The notes beneath the pieces were generated by a model. It was given only the letters and a program-made list of their open reading frames with translations. It searched no databases and had not been told where the DNA came from. Of a stretch of DNA of 64,000 nt, positions 14,154 to 28,562 are shown in pieces; the stretch's first letter is position 1, and every line of letters starts with the position of its first letter. The stretch is from Vespula vulgaris (Eukaryota; Arthropoda; Insecta; Hymenoptera; Vespidae). The stretch is from positions 3,007,501 to 3,071,500 of the forward strand of contig NC_066591.1 in NCBI RefSeq assembly GCF_905475345.1. Direction: 5' to 3'. The position numbers were made by a program, and so were the translations under genes.

Positions 14154-15120
14154 AGAAGCTTTTTAAGAGGTGGTTTCCATAACAGAAAAATGCAATTATT
14201 AGATATCGAACGTGTTGCTTTCAACGATCATAAAAAGTCGACGTCGGTGAAGCAAACTCGTGAAAATACCGTCAATGCTTCGGATTAAAAAAAAAAAAAA
14301 AAGAAAAAAGAAAAAGAGAAACAGAAAAGAAGAAAAAGAAAAATAGTTGCCTCTTTCATCGACAACGTTTATAAGACGAATCGGGTTTTCGTAGAAATTT
14401 TTCTATCAGAGAATGCGGACGATATAAACGTACGTAGGTACGTACAATTTTTCAGTCAAAAACTTGATTGAAACTTCGCTTGAACGTAAGAACGGGCAAA
14501 ACTTCGCCAAAGATTTCTCTCTTCGTTCTCGACTTTCACGTTTTCAAGATTCTCCACCACGTACCATAATCACTGCGAATAGGAGCATCCTTTTTTAAAA
14601 GGATTCCTTGATCAAAGGAAACCAACAACGAAAGATAGAAGTTCACGTGACTTTAGTAAAGAAAAAAGGAAACATAGAGCGAGAAAAAGAGAGAAAGAGA
14701 GAGAGAAATAGTCGTGCAACATGGATAGCGTTAAAATGTAATGTAGTGTGGCTCAAGTCTTACACGTCATTACGTTTATTTTCAAAGAACATTGTCTCAT
14801 ACTATTCCCTTCTGATATGGCTCCGTGAGATAAAGTTTCGATGCTCGCAAATTGGACTAAAGGAAAGTTCTCGATAGGGATCTACCTAATTCGTTTATCT
14901 CGAGCATCGATCTTTCGCTTTCTACCATCATCTTCGTATAATGTAGATAGGCATTATATATTTTACATACTTTACATCGTGGTTCGGTAAAGTTCTTTAA
15001 ATTTGTTTCTTTATCGGATACATAAAGTATCGCATATCAACGTAACGCCGAGAAAGAAAGCATGAATATCAAAGTGTACGATGAGGTTTGCGATTAAATC
15101 TATTGAAATGATTTAAACCA

Positions 15121-15542
15121 TTTATTATGAAAATGGCATGGCATTTCATAATATCGATTATTTGATACTAAAAAGAAAACAGTTGCTTAAAAATTAATTT
15201 GTCTATAATTAAATGTGAACTTTTCATTAATAAACAATGCACTGTGCATTTATTTCAGATTTTTAAATATCTCTATATTTTGGTTAATATAGATTTCGTT
15301 TAAATTAAATGGAATTGCAAAAATCATTTGTTATAAAAGTCCATTTATAAACCATAAAAACACTTATATTTATACAAGTAATTCTCATAATAATCAATTA
15401 TAATAAATTTACATTAATTCCCATTCGCGCGAACATCGAAAAAATTGATTAACATTTATCAGTATTTTTGAATCGATTAAAATGCAAGGCATTTAATATC
15501 TTGTTAATAAAGCAAATGGATATAAACCATTTTCATAATAAA
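15121..15542. mobile_element. Possible MITE-like element with 16-base inverted repeats
   Basis: TTTATTATGAAAATGG at 15121-15136 and its exact reverse complement at 15527-15542 bound an AT-rich, non-coding segment of 422 bases. The left end also holds a local hairpin (TTATGAAA and TTTCATAA). No clear target-site duplication is visible and no transposase is present, so this may be a decayed nonautonomous element or chance in AT-rich DNA. Confidence 0.25.
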
Positions 15543-17069
15543 CGGCTCATTTATCCCATATAGAAGTTTGAATTTTGTCTGTTAATTTATTTATCTTTTA
15601 CCTATACATTTTTAAAAACGAATAATGATGACAGCTTGATGTCAGAAAAACAAAGAGGACATAGCTTTTGTAATTAATCTTTTATTTTTATTTACTTTAT
15701 TTTATTTTTGTATTCCTATTTTTTCTTTGATGCTATTAAGTTTTTACAATGCATAAGACCGTGATGATGTATGGGATATTACACATTATTTTACTTTTAC
15801 AAGGACAAAGATAAGCGTTGATACGAGACGATTATCTAAAAGTTTTCATCGTTGCTGCGGAGAAGCGTCTTAAAAGAGGTACGGACAAGTCCAAGAGAAT
15901 GGCACAAAGTCAAGCAAGATTAATGGTCTCGGTCTTCTCTTGCGAGAAGACGAAGAGTCGACGTGCCTAGCGTTAAGTTTCTTCTTCGACGATGATCGCG
16001 GCTTTCGCGGGCACCATCAGCCATCTCTATCACCGACACCTTCATTGACGATCGTTCTGTCTCAAACTTACGAGCTACTCTTTCTCCATGTCCTTTAACC
16101 TTCTAGTCACCATTTTATTTTCTCTCTCTTTCTCTTTCTCGCTCCCTCTGTCTTTGTCTTTCTTTCTTTAGTTGAAGGTCTCTCGATCGAAGAATACGAA
16201 AGAAGAAGCAACGTCATTTTTCAAAAGTCTCTGAGCTCGAATCCCTCGCGTTTTTCACATAAATACCAACGTTCAGAAAGCATGTATTCCCATATACAAG
16301 ATCTTCCATCTCTTCGGACGATAGTCCTTTGACATGAAAGAAATGTTCAAAAAAATCGGCTAAAGAGTTGGTACATTCGATACTTTTGCGGGTATCTTTT
16401 TATTTCTATTCTATTCAAAAGCTGCTTGTAGAAATCGAGTCGTTCGTTGGGGCTTTTAAAAATTTGAAGTATTTGAACAAAATCGGAGGAAATAATGAAA
16501 ATGTAGGATGATCAAAATGGAGGTAAAATTCTTTGAACGACGTACGTTTACGAATAATGTCAAGTACTTCTTTGCTTGCTTTTCAAGTCATCTTTTTCTC
16601 GTCTAGGTTAGCAAAAATATCGAATAAGTCGTGTTAACGTTTTTATATGGAGATTAATCGGGTACAGCTTTAACATAGGGTCGCTAAAAGTTTAAAGTAT
16701 AATCAGAAAGAGAAACGAAAAAATCGTGGGACTCGTTAAAATCCGCGATAAATGACATACCTAGCTATTCGTGCTACAAGTAGTAAAAATACAGCAAGAA
16801 GAGAAGATACGTTGGTACAATTTCGTTCGAAGCTTAACGTCTGATTTTCTGAATGGAAAATTATACGAATCTGGAGGACAACGTGAAGAGCCACGAAGCT
16901 GATTTCCTCGAGAAACACGAACGTGCTCAAACTTTAAAACTAAACGACGCGAGACAATAAGATGCACCAACGAAGAGGAACCAACGATGGTTTCCTGGAT
17001 TTTAGGCACGATTTCAAACGGCTCGTTTGTTTAAATGAGATCATGATTAAATGAGAAAAAAAGAGGGAC

Positions 17070-17092
17070 AGAGAGAGAGAGAGAGAGAGAGA
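17070..17092. repeat. (GA)n microsatellite
   Basis: Short pure GA run inside a longer purine-rich stretch. Confidence 0.93.
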
Positions 17093-18439
17093 TAGAGAAA
17101 AAGAGCGACAGTGAGAAGGAGAGAAATGCTCGAAACATCGACAATTCGTATCGCTTTTCTTCGCTTCGAGATTCTCCAAGAGACTCGACTGATTCAACGG
17201 AATTCAAGATATTAATATTTATCAAATATTTTCCTGTAAAATCGATCCCACATTAAAACGCGAGAATCTCGAGAATTAATATCTTATTCGTCGATTATCT
17301 CAATTTTTTTTTTCTCTTTAATTTAGAAAATTAATAGATCGCAATCTACTTTTTCCATGATTTATGTAACACAATTTCTTACGTCAACGTACATTTTTCA
17401 TATATTTAAATCAATATTAAAAAAAAAAAACATTGAATATGTTATAATAAAAAAAAATTTTGTAATTCAATTATTTTTAATTTAAATAGAAATTATTAAA
17501 AATATTAAAAACGATTAGTCCGAATTATTATGTTTTACACATCACGAATTGACGATAGTACAATCATTTATTGTTGACCTATCTTACTATTGACCTATCT
17601 TACAATTCAGAGCTTGTTCGATAGAGAGTTAGAACACCTGCTGAGACACTTTTTTCCTGCTCTTTTACTCTAGAAAGACGAGGATAAACGCATGGTCTTT
17701 GGTTTCTCTCTGCTGTTTTTCTAACACGAACCACCAACAGTTCTCTCGTGCTCTAGCAAAGATTTATATGGGTCAGCATTCGCTCGTCTATTCAATTCAT
17801 TCAACGTAGAAAACCCGACACCGAATATCTTGTATTCCAACGAATCCATACGATCTCCCTTTTGTAATCGAAACGTAATGTTTTCTTTTTTAGAAGAAAA
17901 ACAAGAAAAAAAAAACAAAAAGAAAAACCATGAACACAAAGCATAGATGCAAACCGATGAAGGGTATTAAAAAAATATCATACTTCAAATAAGGGAAAAA
18001 AAAAGGTCAAATAGATACTTTTCTCGTTTCATCGTGAAAGTTAATTAATTCAGAGAAAAAATGTAAGAAATCTTTCAAAGGATCTCCTTCGTAGTTATTA
18101 GTAGGATTAATTGAATAAAATTAAAAACAAGAGATAAAAAGAGCGGCTAGAAATTACGAGAGAGAGAGAGAGCGAGAGAAAAAGAGAAAGAGAAAGAGGG
18201 ACAGACATACAACAGCGAAGAATAAAATGGATGACAATGGAAAGCAAGAAGAAAGCTAAGGATAGAAAAAGAAAAGAAATGAGAGGGACAAACATAGAAG
18301 GACATTGAAGAACATGGAGAGTTTCGATTTGACAACAGATCCCACGGGACGATCTAGTTTTACCGGTCTCGCGAGTCTCGCTTTCGCGCATTGTTTGCGG
18401 TCGATAGTTTCTCCTGCTGCTTGTCGCATATACGAAGGC

Positions 18440-18485
18440 ATGGCTGTTGACAGTTTTTGCTTGATTAATTGTAATCCACGACGAC
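18440..18485. promoter_or_regulatory. Candidate homeodomain-type enhancer
   Basis: TGACAG (18449, Meis/Homothorax-like), TGATTAAT (18463, Pbx/Hox-like) and TAATCC (18473, Otx/Bicoid-like) follow one another in 30 bases. They sit within a non-repetitive stretch (18310-18600) flanked by purine- and pyrimidine-rich tracts. Open frames on both strands here look like chance. Confidence 0.28.
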
Positions 18486-21144
18486 AGCTCATAGGAATAG
18501 CTTCCCGCATGGCTGTACTCGCTACATAGCTTAACCGAAGCAATCATTGCGGTGTGCGTATCGCGTGAGTGCAACATTACCGCACGAATCATTCTACTCT
18601 GCCAACAATGATTCCGATTCGTTTTCTCTCTCTTACTTTTCTCTCCTTTTCATTTTTTGTTTTGTTCTTCTCTTTTTTCTCTTTTTCTCTTTCTTTCTTA
18701 TTTCGTGATTCACGCTAGTTACATTTTTTCATTAGATATTTTTTCTCGTTCTGTTTCATTAAATTATACACATTTTTCTTACTTTTCTTTCTTCCCTTTT
18801 TCCTTTTTTTTTTTTCTTTTTTTACGCGATACACGATGACGATGCTTCCTCGAAGACATTTTTTCAGAGGTTTCTTTTTTCCTTTCTGCTTATAAATATT
18901 TTTGGAATAAACAAATTAAGGTTAATAGGAAATAAATTAGTACGTTCGTCAAGTTGAAACGGATTAGAAAAGTAATAGTATTTTTATTTCTCATCCATTA
19001 CTAAATCAACATTAAATTCTATGGTTTCCATAAAATTATTGCTCGGTGTTAGAAAATGTCTCGAGTAAATTGTTGAAATTATCGGTTCAGAGAGTACATA
19101 CGTTTCTACTTGTCTTCTTTGAGATAATAAAAAAGGTCCGTTGTCGAGATGAAATTACTTCGCTGAGAGAAAGGTAAAGGACGAACCTGATACCGGCGCC
19201 ATAGTGTTTGCGCGAAAATTAAATGGACTCGAACTTTTTCCGTGGGAAAGGAACGGAAAATTAAATGGAAGAGCGAAGATACGCTCGGAACGTGAGTAAG
19301 AAGGAACGAAATAAGAAAGACACGCGTTGTTTCTCCGTCTTTCGGCACGTTTTTTATTTTCTTTTTTCTTTTTTGTTCTGGAAAGAGAAAATCGACAGAT
19401 AATTCGCACTTCTCGTCTTTAAGACGTAAGAGGATAGACAAATCTTGAAAGAGAACAGAACGTTAATTAAAAAAACGTAAAGCAAAAATACAACAAAGTG
19501 ATACAGTCGGAAATTTCGCTGGAAGGAAGAACCGGTTAGAGTCGTTTGTTTATGTGTGTTGTGGTTCGTTCGAAGAACGACGGAAATTGAGCGGAACATT
19601 CGAAAAAGAAGGATAGAAATAAACGACGACATAGAAGGTCTGAGCGTGATCAAAGAATCAGTTTCGTTGAGCTCTTCGTACTTCTATTGTCCATTGAATT
19701 TCCGTCGTACGTTATGGCCGTCGGTACGACGTTAACGCGATAGAAAATCAAATCCAACGTACACACTCGAGAAACGAGTTAGATACTTTTTTTTCTTATT
19801 TCCTTTGTACAGGTATAAAAAAAAGTGTTACGATTGGTATACCCGTTTCTTTTCATTGTATTCATTAATATCATTTATCAGAAATGCGCATTTAAATGAT
19901 TTGTTATGGTATCATCGGTGAACCCATTTCGAATGTAATTTCAAAACTCTCAACCGAGATAAATTTTGAGCGAAACGTAAAATAACAAACTTTCGAACAT
20001 TTGATTGACGATTTCATTCTGAATTACGTCGTGATTGTTGAGTCTCGCGTGAATGCGTCAGTTTCAAGAAGATTTAATTGATAATACGTATTTGCAAGTT
20101 TACGAATTTATACGTCCATTGATCAATAGCGATTTTCGATATCAACTATTTCTTCGTGGATATACGAGAGACTCTTCGAAATTCCGATCGTCCTCTCGTT
20201 CGACATTTCAAGCGGAATATTCCTGCGGACAAGCGGAAGTACAATCACAGAATGGTAAACGAACCCGAATGGTCGACGAGCCGTGTGCGGTAAACTAGCA
20301 GACTGCTAGTGGATACGCACGTGTCGCGAACACGCAAGCTCATGACGAACCACCAACGAAATAGTTGCGAAATTTCGTTTAGTAATATCCTCGAGAATCA
20401 TTGTCAAACTAACGAATACATCGCTCTTTCCCTCACCCTTTAGGTTCTCCGCAAACGTAATGACTATGTCGATCGTAAACCAAATTCCCGACCGAGATTT
20501 CCGGATTCCATTGAAACGAGGTCGCCATGTCAGAAAGCAACTCGTATTCAAACGTTACATTTTTTAAAGTACGAACGCATTCGTAAAATAATTTTAAGTA
20601 AATTAAACTGGGAAGTTATATTAAGTGGATGTTACATCGATCAGACGAATCTTTTTCGATAAAAATCGACGAATAAGTTAATAACAAAAATTATACACGT
20701 ATGCACGAGTATAGAAAAAAGGAAAAAAAAAAAAGGAAAAATATGATAAAAAGTGATTTTAATCGGAAGAAATTAAGTGAGAATAGAAAAGGAAGAAACG
20801 ATCGAAGAAGTAGAGCAGCTGTAGATGCATTTGGGGGTGGCGCAAAGGTGGTAAAGATGGGGATAGGAAGTAGTAGGGCAATAGTCCAGCGTAGATCCAT
20901 ACGCGGCACTATAACTTAAAGCAAAAGGCAGTAGTTAGCAGAGGCAGTATTTCCCTGTCACTCGCAGTGCTTCCATATGAAATGTATGTGACTCCTGTGT
21001 TCGTATTTGTGTATCTACGTGAGTGTGTTAGTGCGACAGATCCCGCCATAAGCACAGAATGCTCTGCCAACGACGACCATGTGCTCGCACGCGCGTCTTA
21101 TCCATCTTTAAACTCTTTGCAAAATTTCAAGAGAAGACATAAAA

Positions 21145-21148
<4 letters not shown>

Positions 21149-21206
<58 letters not shown>
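21149..21206. repeat. (GA)n microsatellite
   Basis: Uninterrupted GA dinucleotides over about 58 bases. Confidence 0.97.
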
Positions 21207-21210
<4 letters not shown>

Positions 21211-24200
21211 AAGAAGATTCAAATTGGATTCCGCATTTTATAATCGATCATTTGCTCCCTTCCATCTATCGGACGCCCTATTCCAGCCGATTTTCCATTT
21301 ACGAAAATTGCTTTCATCTCTATTTTTTTGTTCTCATTCTCGTATATATGTAGATATCTATCAGTCTTTTTTTTCTTTCCCTGCTTGGTGAACGATCGAT
21401 TATCGCATTTCCATCCTCATGAAACAACACACGTGTTCGAAAACGATCTGCCCTGAGAAAACGAGTTTTCGATGGTTGGAATTTACGCTCATCTTTTTAT
21501 TTCCACAAAATGTTTCGAGAAAACAAATGTTGCTAAAGGAAATATAAAGAATACGTTGTACCTTCTACAGTGATTACAATCATCATATTTTTATTGATAT
21601 TCCTGTCGAGTATATTCGTCGAATGTCTGTTTACGTTATCGAGATCGATAGAGTACGAAATGGATGTAATTTTTGACAGACGTCGCATTAAATTAATATA
21701 TTTGTTGATGTTGATAAGTTTTACGCAGTTGACAGATTGAAAAGTCGATTTTCCGGATGATCTTTTAAACGGACACTATCGTCGAATGAACAGTATGTCA
21801 TCGTAATTACATTGAGATTAATAATTTAAGAGCTGTAAAAAGAAAGATGATAGAGATATCAAGATATCTAGGAAACAGAAAATGATAAATTGATGAAAAG
21901 ATAAGATAAATCGAAGAAAACGAAAGAAAAATAAAAAAAAAATGATTACCAATTACTGGAAACACGTTAGTTCATTTGTTTTCCAAACAAATTAAAATAT
22001 CAAGAAGAGCAAAGATGACAGCAGATTGAATTTCATTTACGGGGATTTGCAATATTTCAACGAAAGAGGAAAAACTAAGGAAAAACTAGTTGATGAATTA
22101 GACAGGGATTGAGGAATGATTTTCACTCGAAATCCTTTTGAAATTGACTCGGACTTTACGAGTTGGACATGTAATGGGTAACCCCGGAAGAGAGAAGTCC
22201 ACATGGAGAACCAATGCAATTGAATTTCACGTATTTGCGCGTGTGGTGCCTACCCTCTGGCGTTGTAATTAGATGCGAGGACTTCGTTAAAAACATCATT
22301 TGCCTTGATAATTTGAGGCGTGCTCTGGATTCGTGCGTGACAAACACGCTACGCGTATTTATTCATGGTCTCGTCTGATTTTACTCTCTCTCTCTCTTCT
22401 TTTTCCTCTTTCTCTTTGTCTCTCCGAGATCGCTGAATAAAAATGAACTGCAAACGTTTAACGAAACGATTACTTATTGATCGACGGAAAGAACCAAACG
22501 CGTTTCGTGGTTGGAGGATGATGAAAGAAGAGAAAAGTCTTTGAAAGAAGCTTCTGCTCTCTTGGCATTGCTTTGAGTTCGACGATGAACTAGCAAGGAG
22601 TGCTTCTTCCACCTGATACAAAGAAAGTCTCTTCTCTATTATCTTGCTTTTATCTTCGCTTTCTATATTTTACAGCACTTTCTGCGAGTTCGCGGTTGCC
22701 GTTTTCTTAAGCTTACTCGATATAGTTTTCTCTCATTCTCTCTTCTTCTAGCGGGACAGGAAGATGTGAATGACGGTAAAGTACGAAACATGTTTTACTT
22801 TTGTTTAAACTACACGAGTGACTTTGTTGAGATTTATATTTGAAATTTTGTTAATTTAGTAGTAGTTAAATAATAGTGAATCAGCACAATGTGACAAGCG
22901 CACGAGTTCCGTTCCATAACTAAGAAAACTTTTCCAAATGTATATCACAATTGATATCTTATGTAAGATATTATAAGTATAATATTTTAGGAATAGTTTC
23001 ATGGATTATTTCAATATTTGTGTAATAAATAAATGGTAATATTACCGATCACAATTATCGATTCCATATTCATAATTCGGAAATTCAACCAAAGAATTCT
23101 TCTTCCGACTAATTGCTAATAGTAGATTCCTGTTTTCCTGAATGATGATAAATTTGTATTTTACCGATCGATAGTAAAAAAGAAATTTACTCTATCATCA
23201 GTCGTTAGTGAAAAATTTACTCTACTGATCGTCGACGAAACAGAATTTTAATTATACTAGACATATATCTAATGTTGACAATTGAACCATTTGCAGCTAA
23301 AAAATTATCTATTTTTCATATACGATTTTCTTTCTTCCAAAAATATTTGCATTTAAAAAACGATCGGATTAATAGAATCATTATCACCCCGTGGGTCTCC
23401 AGAAGCATTTATCAAAATCTAAATCTACATTATATATCAATGTATCGGTAGATAAATAAATTAGATGTAATCGAATTCTAATTCGTGATTTTATCCCATT
23501 TTAAAAAATTTCTACTTTTTACAATCAAATGGCAATGTAGATTCCGGTTTTGTAATAGGACAGTAAATTAGATTTTTGTTTTACCATCATCCAATATATA
23601 TAGAAATATCATTGCTCGATAAAGTAGGTTTTACCATCAGTTTTGTCATCTTAGCATCAGTCAACCCTCTCGATAATAGTAATCCCCATATACGGACTGG
23701 GTAACTCATTCGGTATTATTGGATTAAATGTACAACTTACAAATCGATAACTTAAATATCTAACTCCTTGCATTATGATTTAAGTCGCGACGGCACTTGC
23801 CACAGTCGGTTACAAAGTCGTTCACGTATCTGTAGAAATTGAACCATGGGTTTCACCCGTGTTTCTGATGCTTGACGACGAGCATGACTTTTATTTATCA
23901 CATTTGGCCCGATATATATACCGCAAGCCTAACTCGTGTTCCTTGGTCCAAAAAGTATATCACAATTTCCAGAATTATATAGAACAAGGAATTAAATTTA
24001 ACTTTTTAAATGATCAACAAACAAGTGAATTAAAAATGTATTCTCTAATGGACCATAATTAGACGATTAGTTTTGATCTCATATTTTTTCACAAGTATTT
24101 GATGCCCTAATTCATAGCGTCGTTTAATTCTCTAAGCTGATAAAGAATAAAAAATCGACATCACTGACGAACAGAGCTCTATATGGCGACTTTGACGATC

Positions 24201-26657
24201 GATTTGCAGGCTCGTTAATCTCCCAAACCCGATAATGTCATTAGATTTTCAACGTGGCGTGTCAACGCGGACTGTGTTCTCTCTCACGCGAATCAGATTC
24301 GTCCTTTTCCATATATCCCTCAACTACTACTCTTCTACTCGTTGAGGTTGATGAATTTATCGTTGAGAATCGTCCGCTTAATATTCGTTGCGGTATCTTC
24401 AGACGAAGGGAAATTAATGTAAAAGATGGGGTAGTAGGGATAGAAAGAAAAAAATAGGAAGAAAAGATAGGATACAAAGAAAAGTGAAGTTCGGAATGGA
24501 ACAAAGCGTAATCAAAAAAAAGGAATGGTCGAGCGAAATGTTCTCTCCATTTATTTATTTATTTCGAGAGAGAAATAGTGTCTGAGAGAAAGAGAGAAAG
24601 AAAGAGAGAGAAAGAGAGACAGAGAGAAAGAATGGGTTTATTGTATCTAGGTCTCCATAACAATAGCTTAAGATCTTAAAGTAAAAATAAGAAAAAAAGA
24701 ATTCTTGAATTAATGCGAAAATACGATTTAATGATAAATAGAATATTTAAAGACATAAAAGAGGAATTAAAGATATAAAAGAATTTAAGTAAATAATGAA
24801 ATGAAATATAATGTGTAATCTGAACCAATACTTTGAAAGTACTCAACTTGAGTATAAAGGTGTTCAGAGATTAATTGGAAATTTGCAATTTTGAAGACCA
24901 TTCGGTGTCCATTTGTATTTTTCTCTCTTTTTTCTCTCTGTTTCTCTTTCTCTCTCGTTTTCACTCATAGACATGATCGAATCCATCGTATATTTGAGTT
25001 ACATGCTCGATACGTTAAATAATTTCTCGTTCGTATAACCGTGAAACTGGATTTCCAGGCTGCTTCGTAATCCCTGGTAGATATAACATAGTACAAACGT
25101 GACGCAGAATATTGGCTTTTAACGAGGCCAGCTATGCTTTGCGTAGTGCATACGCGGCTGATAATGAGCGGGCGGGAAATTCGAAGTGGACGTTAGCAGA
25201 TGTTATAAAGGTTTCACCACTTGTACATTTTACATGAAATTACATTCGACTTTTTCTCGATTTTAATGAACAGAAAAAAAACGAAGTTAATTTCGACGGA
25301 TCATTCTGAGAAAAAGAAAAGTGTGTGAAGAAAAAAATTTTAATATAGAAATCGTATAAATTTTTATGATTCAAATCGATTCCTATTGATTTTTCTTCAA
25401 TGCAAAAGCTTTCTCAGATCATTCAAGAATCAACAACTAAGAATCAACAACTCGAAATATCTTTCTCCTATTCAAATAGTTTCTCTTCTCTACTCTTCTC
25501 TTTTTCCTCCTCTTTCTTCTTTCAGTATTTCTTCTCCTCTATGTCCCGACGATCTCCGGTTCTTTTATTTCCCCATTCTCCTTGATTCTACCTCGAAAAG
25601 TGCATCCTGTTTTCCACGAAGAGCCGCAGAGTCAACTATTTGGAAGCGAAAGTCAAACAAACGCGAAATCCGACGACGGTGAGCTTTCCCATCGGTGCAG
25701 AAAAAAAAAATATATATATATATATATAATATCACGAGGGAAGGCACCGGATGTATACAATTCCGAATAGGTGAAATGGGATTTTGAAATAAAAGAAAGA
25801 CTACACTTTGCCTTTTTACCCGAAACACTTCACTCTGTAGGATTATAATAATAGGACAGCAGGTTATTACGGTTTTTGAATAAGTGAAAGCGTGATACCA
25901 AAGTTTCTCTGCTTCTGAAATTGCTCGTTCATACGCAATGACTGTATAATTTCTGCTATATGTGATATATTTTTTTTCTCCTTCTTTTTTTCTTTTAATA
26001 CACACACGCCATTCTACACGCTCGAGTTCGTGTAAAACCACAAAATTTGCCCCAAACCCTTAAAAAAAGGAAAGAAGATAGAACCAGCAGAAAAAATGAA
26101 CATTTTTATCTGACTCAACTCGACTCCGATTTTCACCCTTTAATCCGCATTAAATTTTCTTCATCTCTTGAATACGATTCGATAAGTGCACCGACCTAGT
26201 TGTACGTCGTCCAGGCGACGGTGAACAATTTGTGGTGTTTTTAACAAAATCAATGCGGCCGAGTCTTCGAACTCTGGACAACGGCCAAATCCTGATTTCG
26301 GCTTACGAAGAGCGTCCGCGAGCAGCTCCGATTTCATCATCAGACTTTTTCGACCCTTTTACACGTTGGCCAATAAAAAAAAAAAAAAAAATAATAATGT
26401 ACAATCCTGGTTTGGAAAGATTAATGGTACGAAGGGAGAAAAGATCGTACATTGGTAAATAAAGTCTGTCGTAAATATGCCTTCGCGTTATTATATGCAT
26501 CTCTCTTTCTCTCTATTTATCTTTCACTCTTTTATTACTCAGTGAAAGCTTAAAAAGTTCCTTTAAGAAACATCTTCATACAAAGTAATCTTAAAAACTC
26601 TCTCTTGATTTTTATTATCGTCGATCATCCCTTGTACTGTTCCTCACTATTACATTA

Positions 26658-26714
26658 ACTGTTATTATTGTTATTATTATTATCTTTATTATTATTATTA
26701 TTATTACTATTATA
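26658..26714. repeat. (TTA)n microsatellite
   Basis: TTA/TTG trinucleotides with a few substitutions. Confidence 0.93.
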
Positions 26715-27900
26715 GATAAAAAGATCTCCCCAGAAGAGCGTAGACTCACGTTGAAAAGAATACAGAATGGCCGAGAGAAGAAGAGCGCACCTTTGGGGTA
26801 CTTGAAAATAGTCTCGATATAACAAGAAACTCGAGACTGAATAATGTCCAGTTATATTTCTTGGGTCTTCTCGGCGGCCGAAACTCATTCTTGGACCTTC
26901 TCGACCTCTTTCATCTCATTTCTTTCGACGACCTTTCTTCTCTTACTTTAAGAAAGAGGTCGTGCTTTGCAAGCCCATACCACCAGTACGAGTCTAGCAT
27001 GGCGGAGCTCTCTAATACATTTTAAAATCCTACGAGGAGAGATTTTCATGCGGTAGATCAAGCACGTAGCCACGACTTGTACATACTTACATCATTTGAT
27101 GACTCCGAGACTCTTTTCTCTCTCTCTCTCTCTCTCTTTCTTTCTCTTTCTCTCTCTTTCTTTTTCTTCTCTCTTTCATACTCTTTCTCCTTTTTATTCC
27201 TATTCTTTTTATTCTTTTTATTCTTTCTTTTTCTCTTCTTATTTTCTTTCATAATGATATAATAGATCAAGCCAGGGAAAATGGTATTAAATTCAAGAAC
27301 AGTAGCTAGCTTCCTCGTATCTCTCAGAAAACGATTCACTTATTATTAATTATGACATTTTAATTAATATAGAAGAGATTATTAATTACATCTCTCTTTA
27401 AACGTTAAAGCTTCTAGTTACCTACTTGAATGATCTTTAATCATTTTGTTTCATAGCATTGTTACATACACAAATCGTTGTCCGAAGCAGACTATCCTCT
27501 GTCTTCTGTTGTGACAGATAATATCGCTTGAGTCAGACGTAAGTACCTTAGCCGTGTGGCGTCGTAAGCCAACGTAAGTCATCCAAACTTGGGTCAACGT
27601 CCTATCTAGTATGTCAATAACGTTCTGTGGCTTCCAGGCTAATCACCATTTATAGACGATAATAGGATAATGAACAATAGGTAATCACTAGATATGACGG
27701 AATAATCACGATAATATCATCTGACAATAAGCGATATGTTTGTACTTGTTGCAAAAGAAATCTTCCTGCTTGCTCAGATTTATTTACTCCAATAAACATT
27801 CCAACAAGCTTTAAAAAAAGAAAAGAAAAAATATTTCCATCTCTTCCAAGTTCCACTAAATTGATTGTAAAAATTGCTTCAATTAACATTCATAAAAAAT

Positions 27901-27927
27901 GAATAAATAAATAAATAAATAAATAAA
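27901..27927. repeat. (AATA)n microsatellite
   Basis: About six AAAT tetranucleotides, followed by a GA-rich run. Confidence 0.93.
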
Positions 27928-28167
27928 AGAAAGAGAGAGAGAGAAAGAAATAAATTATCCAACTTCACGTTCTCAGAGAAAACGAAAAATTAATGGAAAT
28001 TTAATCGCAATGCGAAATCAAGCAACCTCGCTCATTCCTTTTTTTTTCCTCCTTTTTTTTTTTCTTAGATCAAGCAATTCCATTTCTTTATCTCGATCGA
28101 TATTTCAGAAACAACGAGAAAATAACATATCTTGTTGAAGAAAAACTATAATTCTCTCTCTTCCTCC

Positions 28168-28169
<2 letters not shown>

Positions 28170-28239
<70 letters not shown>
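28170..28239. repeat. (CT)n microsatellite, longest in window
   Basis: Uninterrupted CT dinucleotides over about 70 bases. Confidence 0.97.
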
Positions 28240-28241
<2 letters not shown>

Positions 28242-28489
28242 GAAAAAAGAAGGAAGATTATGGTAGAGGCTGTAATATCGAGAACGAGAAATCGTCGTGG
28301 TGGCGGCGGTGGCACGCAGACCCTTGCCTTCTTCTTAGTTTCGAAACGATACGGTGGATACTCAGACACGAATCTTAAGGGACTTTGTCGGAGCTAATAG
28401 GTATGTCATTTTGCGAATCTACGATCACATAAAACGAAGAACTCTTTCGCTTGTGTCCCAATTCTCGTGGTTCTTCTCCTTCTTATTCC

Positions 28490-28562
28490 TCTTCTTCTTT
28501 TTTCCTTCTTCTTCCTCCTCTTCTTCTTCTTCTTCTGCTTCTTCTTCTTCTTTTGCTTCTTC
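28490..28562. repeat. (TTC)n imperfect microsatellite
   Basis: TTC trinucleotides with TCC and TGC variants. The open frames across it on both strands are repeat translations. Confidence 0.92.

Larger units (their letters stand above)
8206..20690. other. Noncoding, AT-rich with scattered GC-richer patches
   Basis: Apart from the candidate regulatory patches and repeats listed separately, the DNA is AT-rich with many purine- or pyrimidine-only runs. All open frames of 60-161 codons here cross such runs or lack gene-like composition. This may be intergenic DNA or a long intron. Confidence 0.65.

Noticed and set aside
18107..18592. 161-codon minus-strand frame
   Set aside because: The second half translates a GA/CT tract into Ser/Leu/Phe runs, and the first half overlaps an equally open frame on the other strand; no domain seen.
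20691..20909. 72-codon minus-strand frame that looks like a signal peptide and membrane protein
   Set aside because: The hydrophobic part is a translated A/T-rich purine tract; composition and context do not support a gene.
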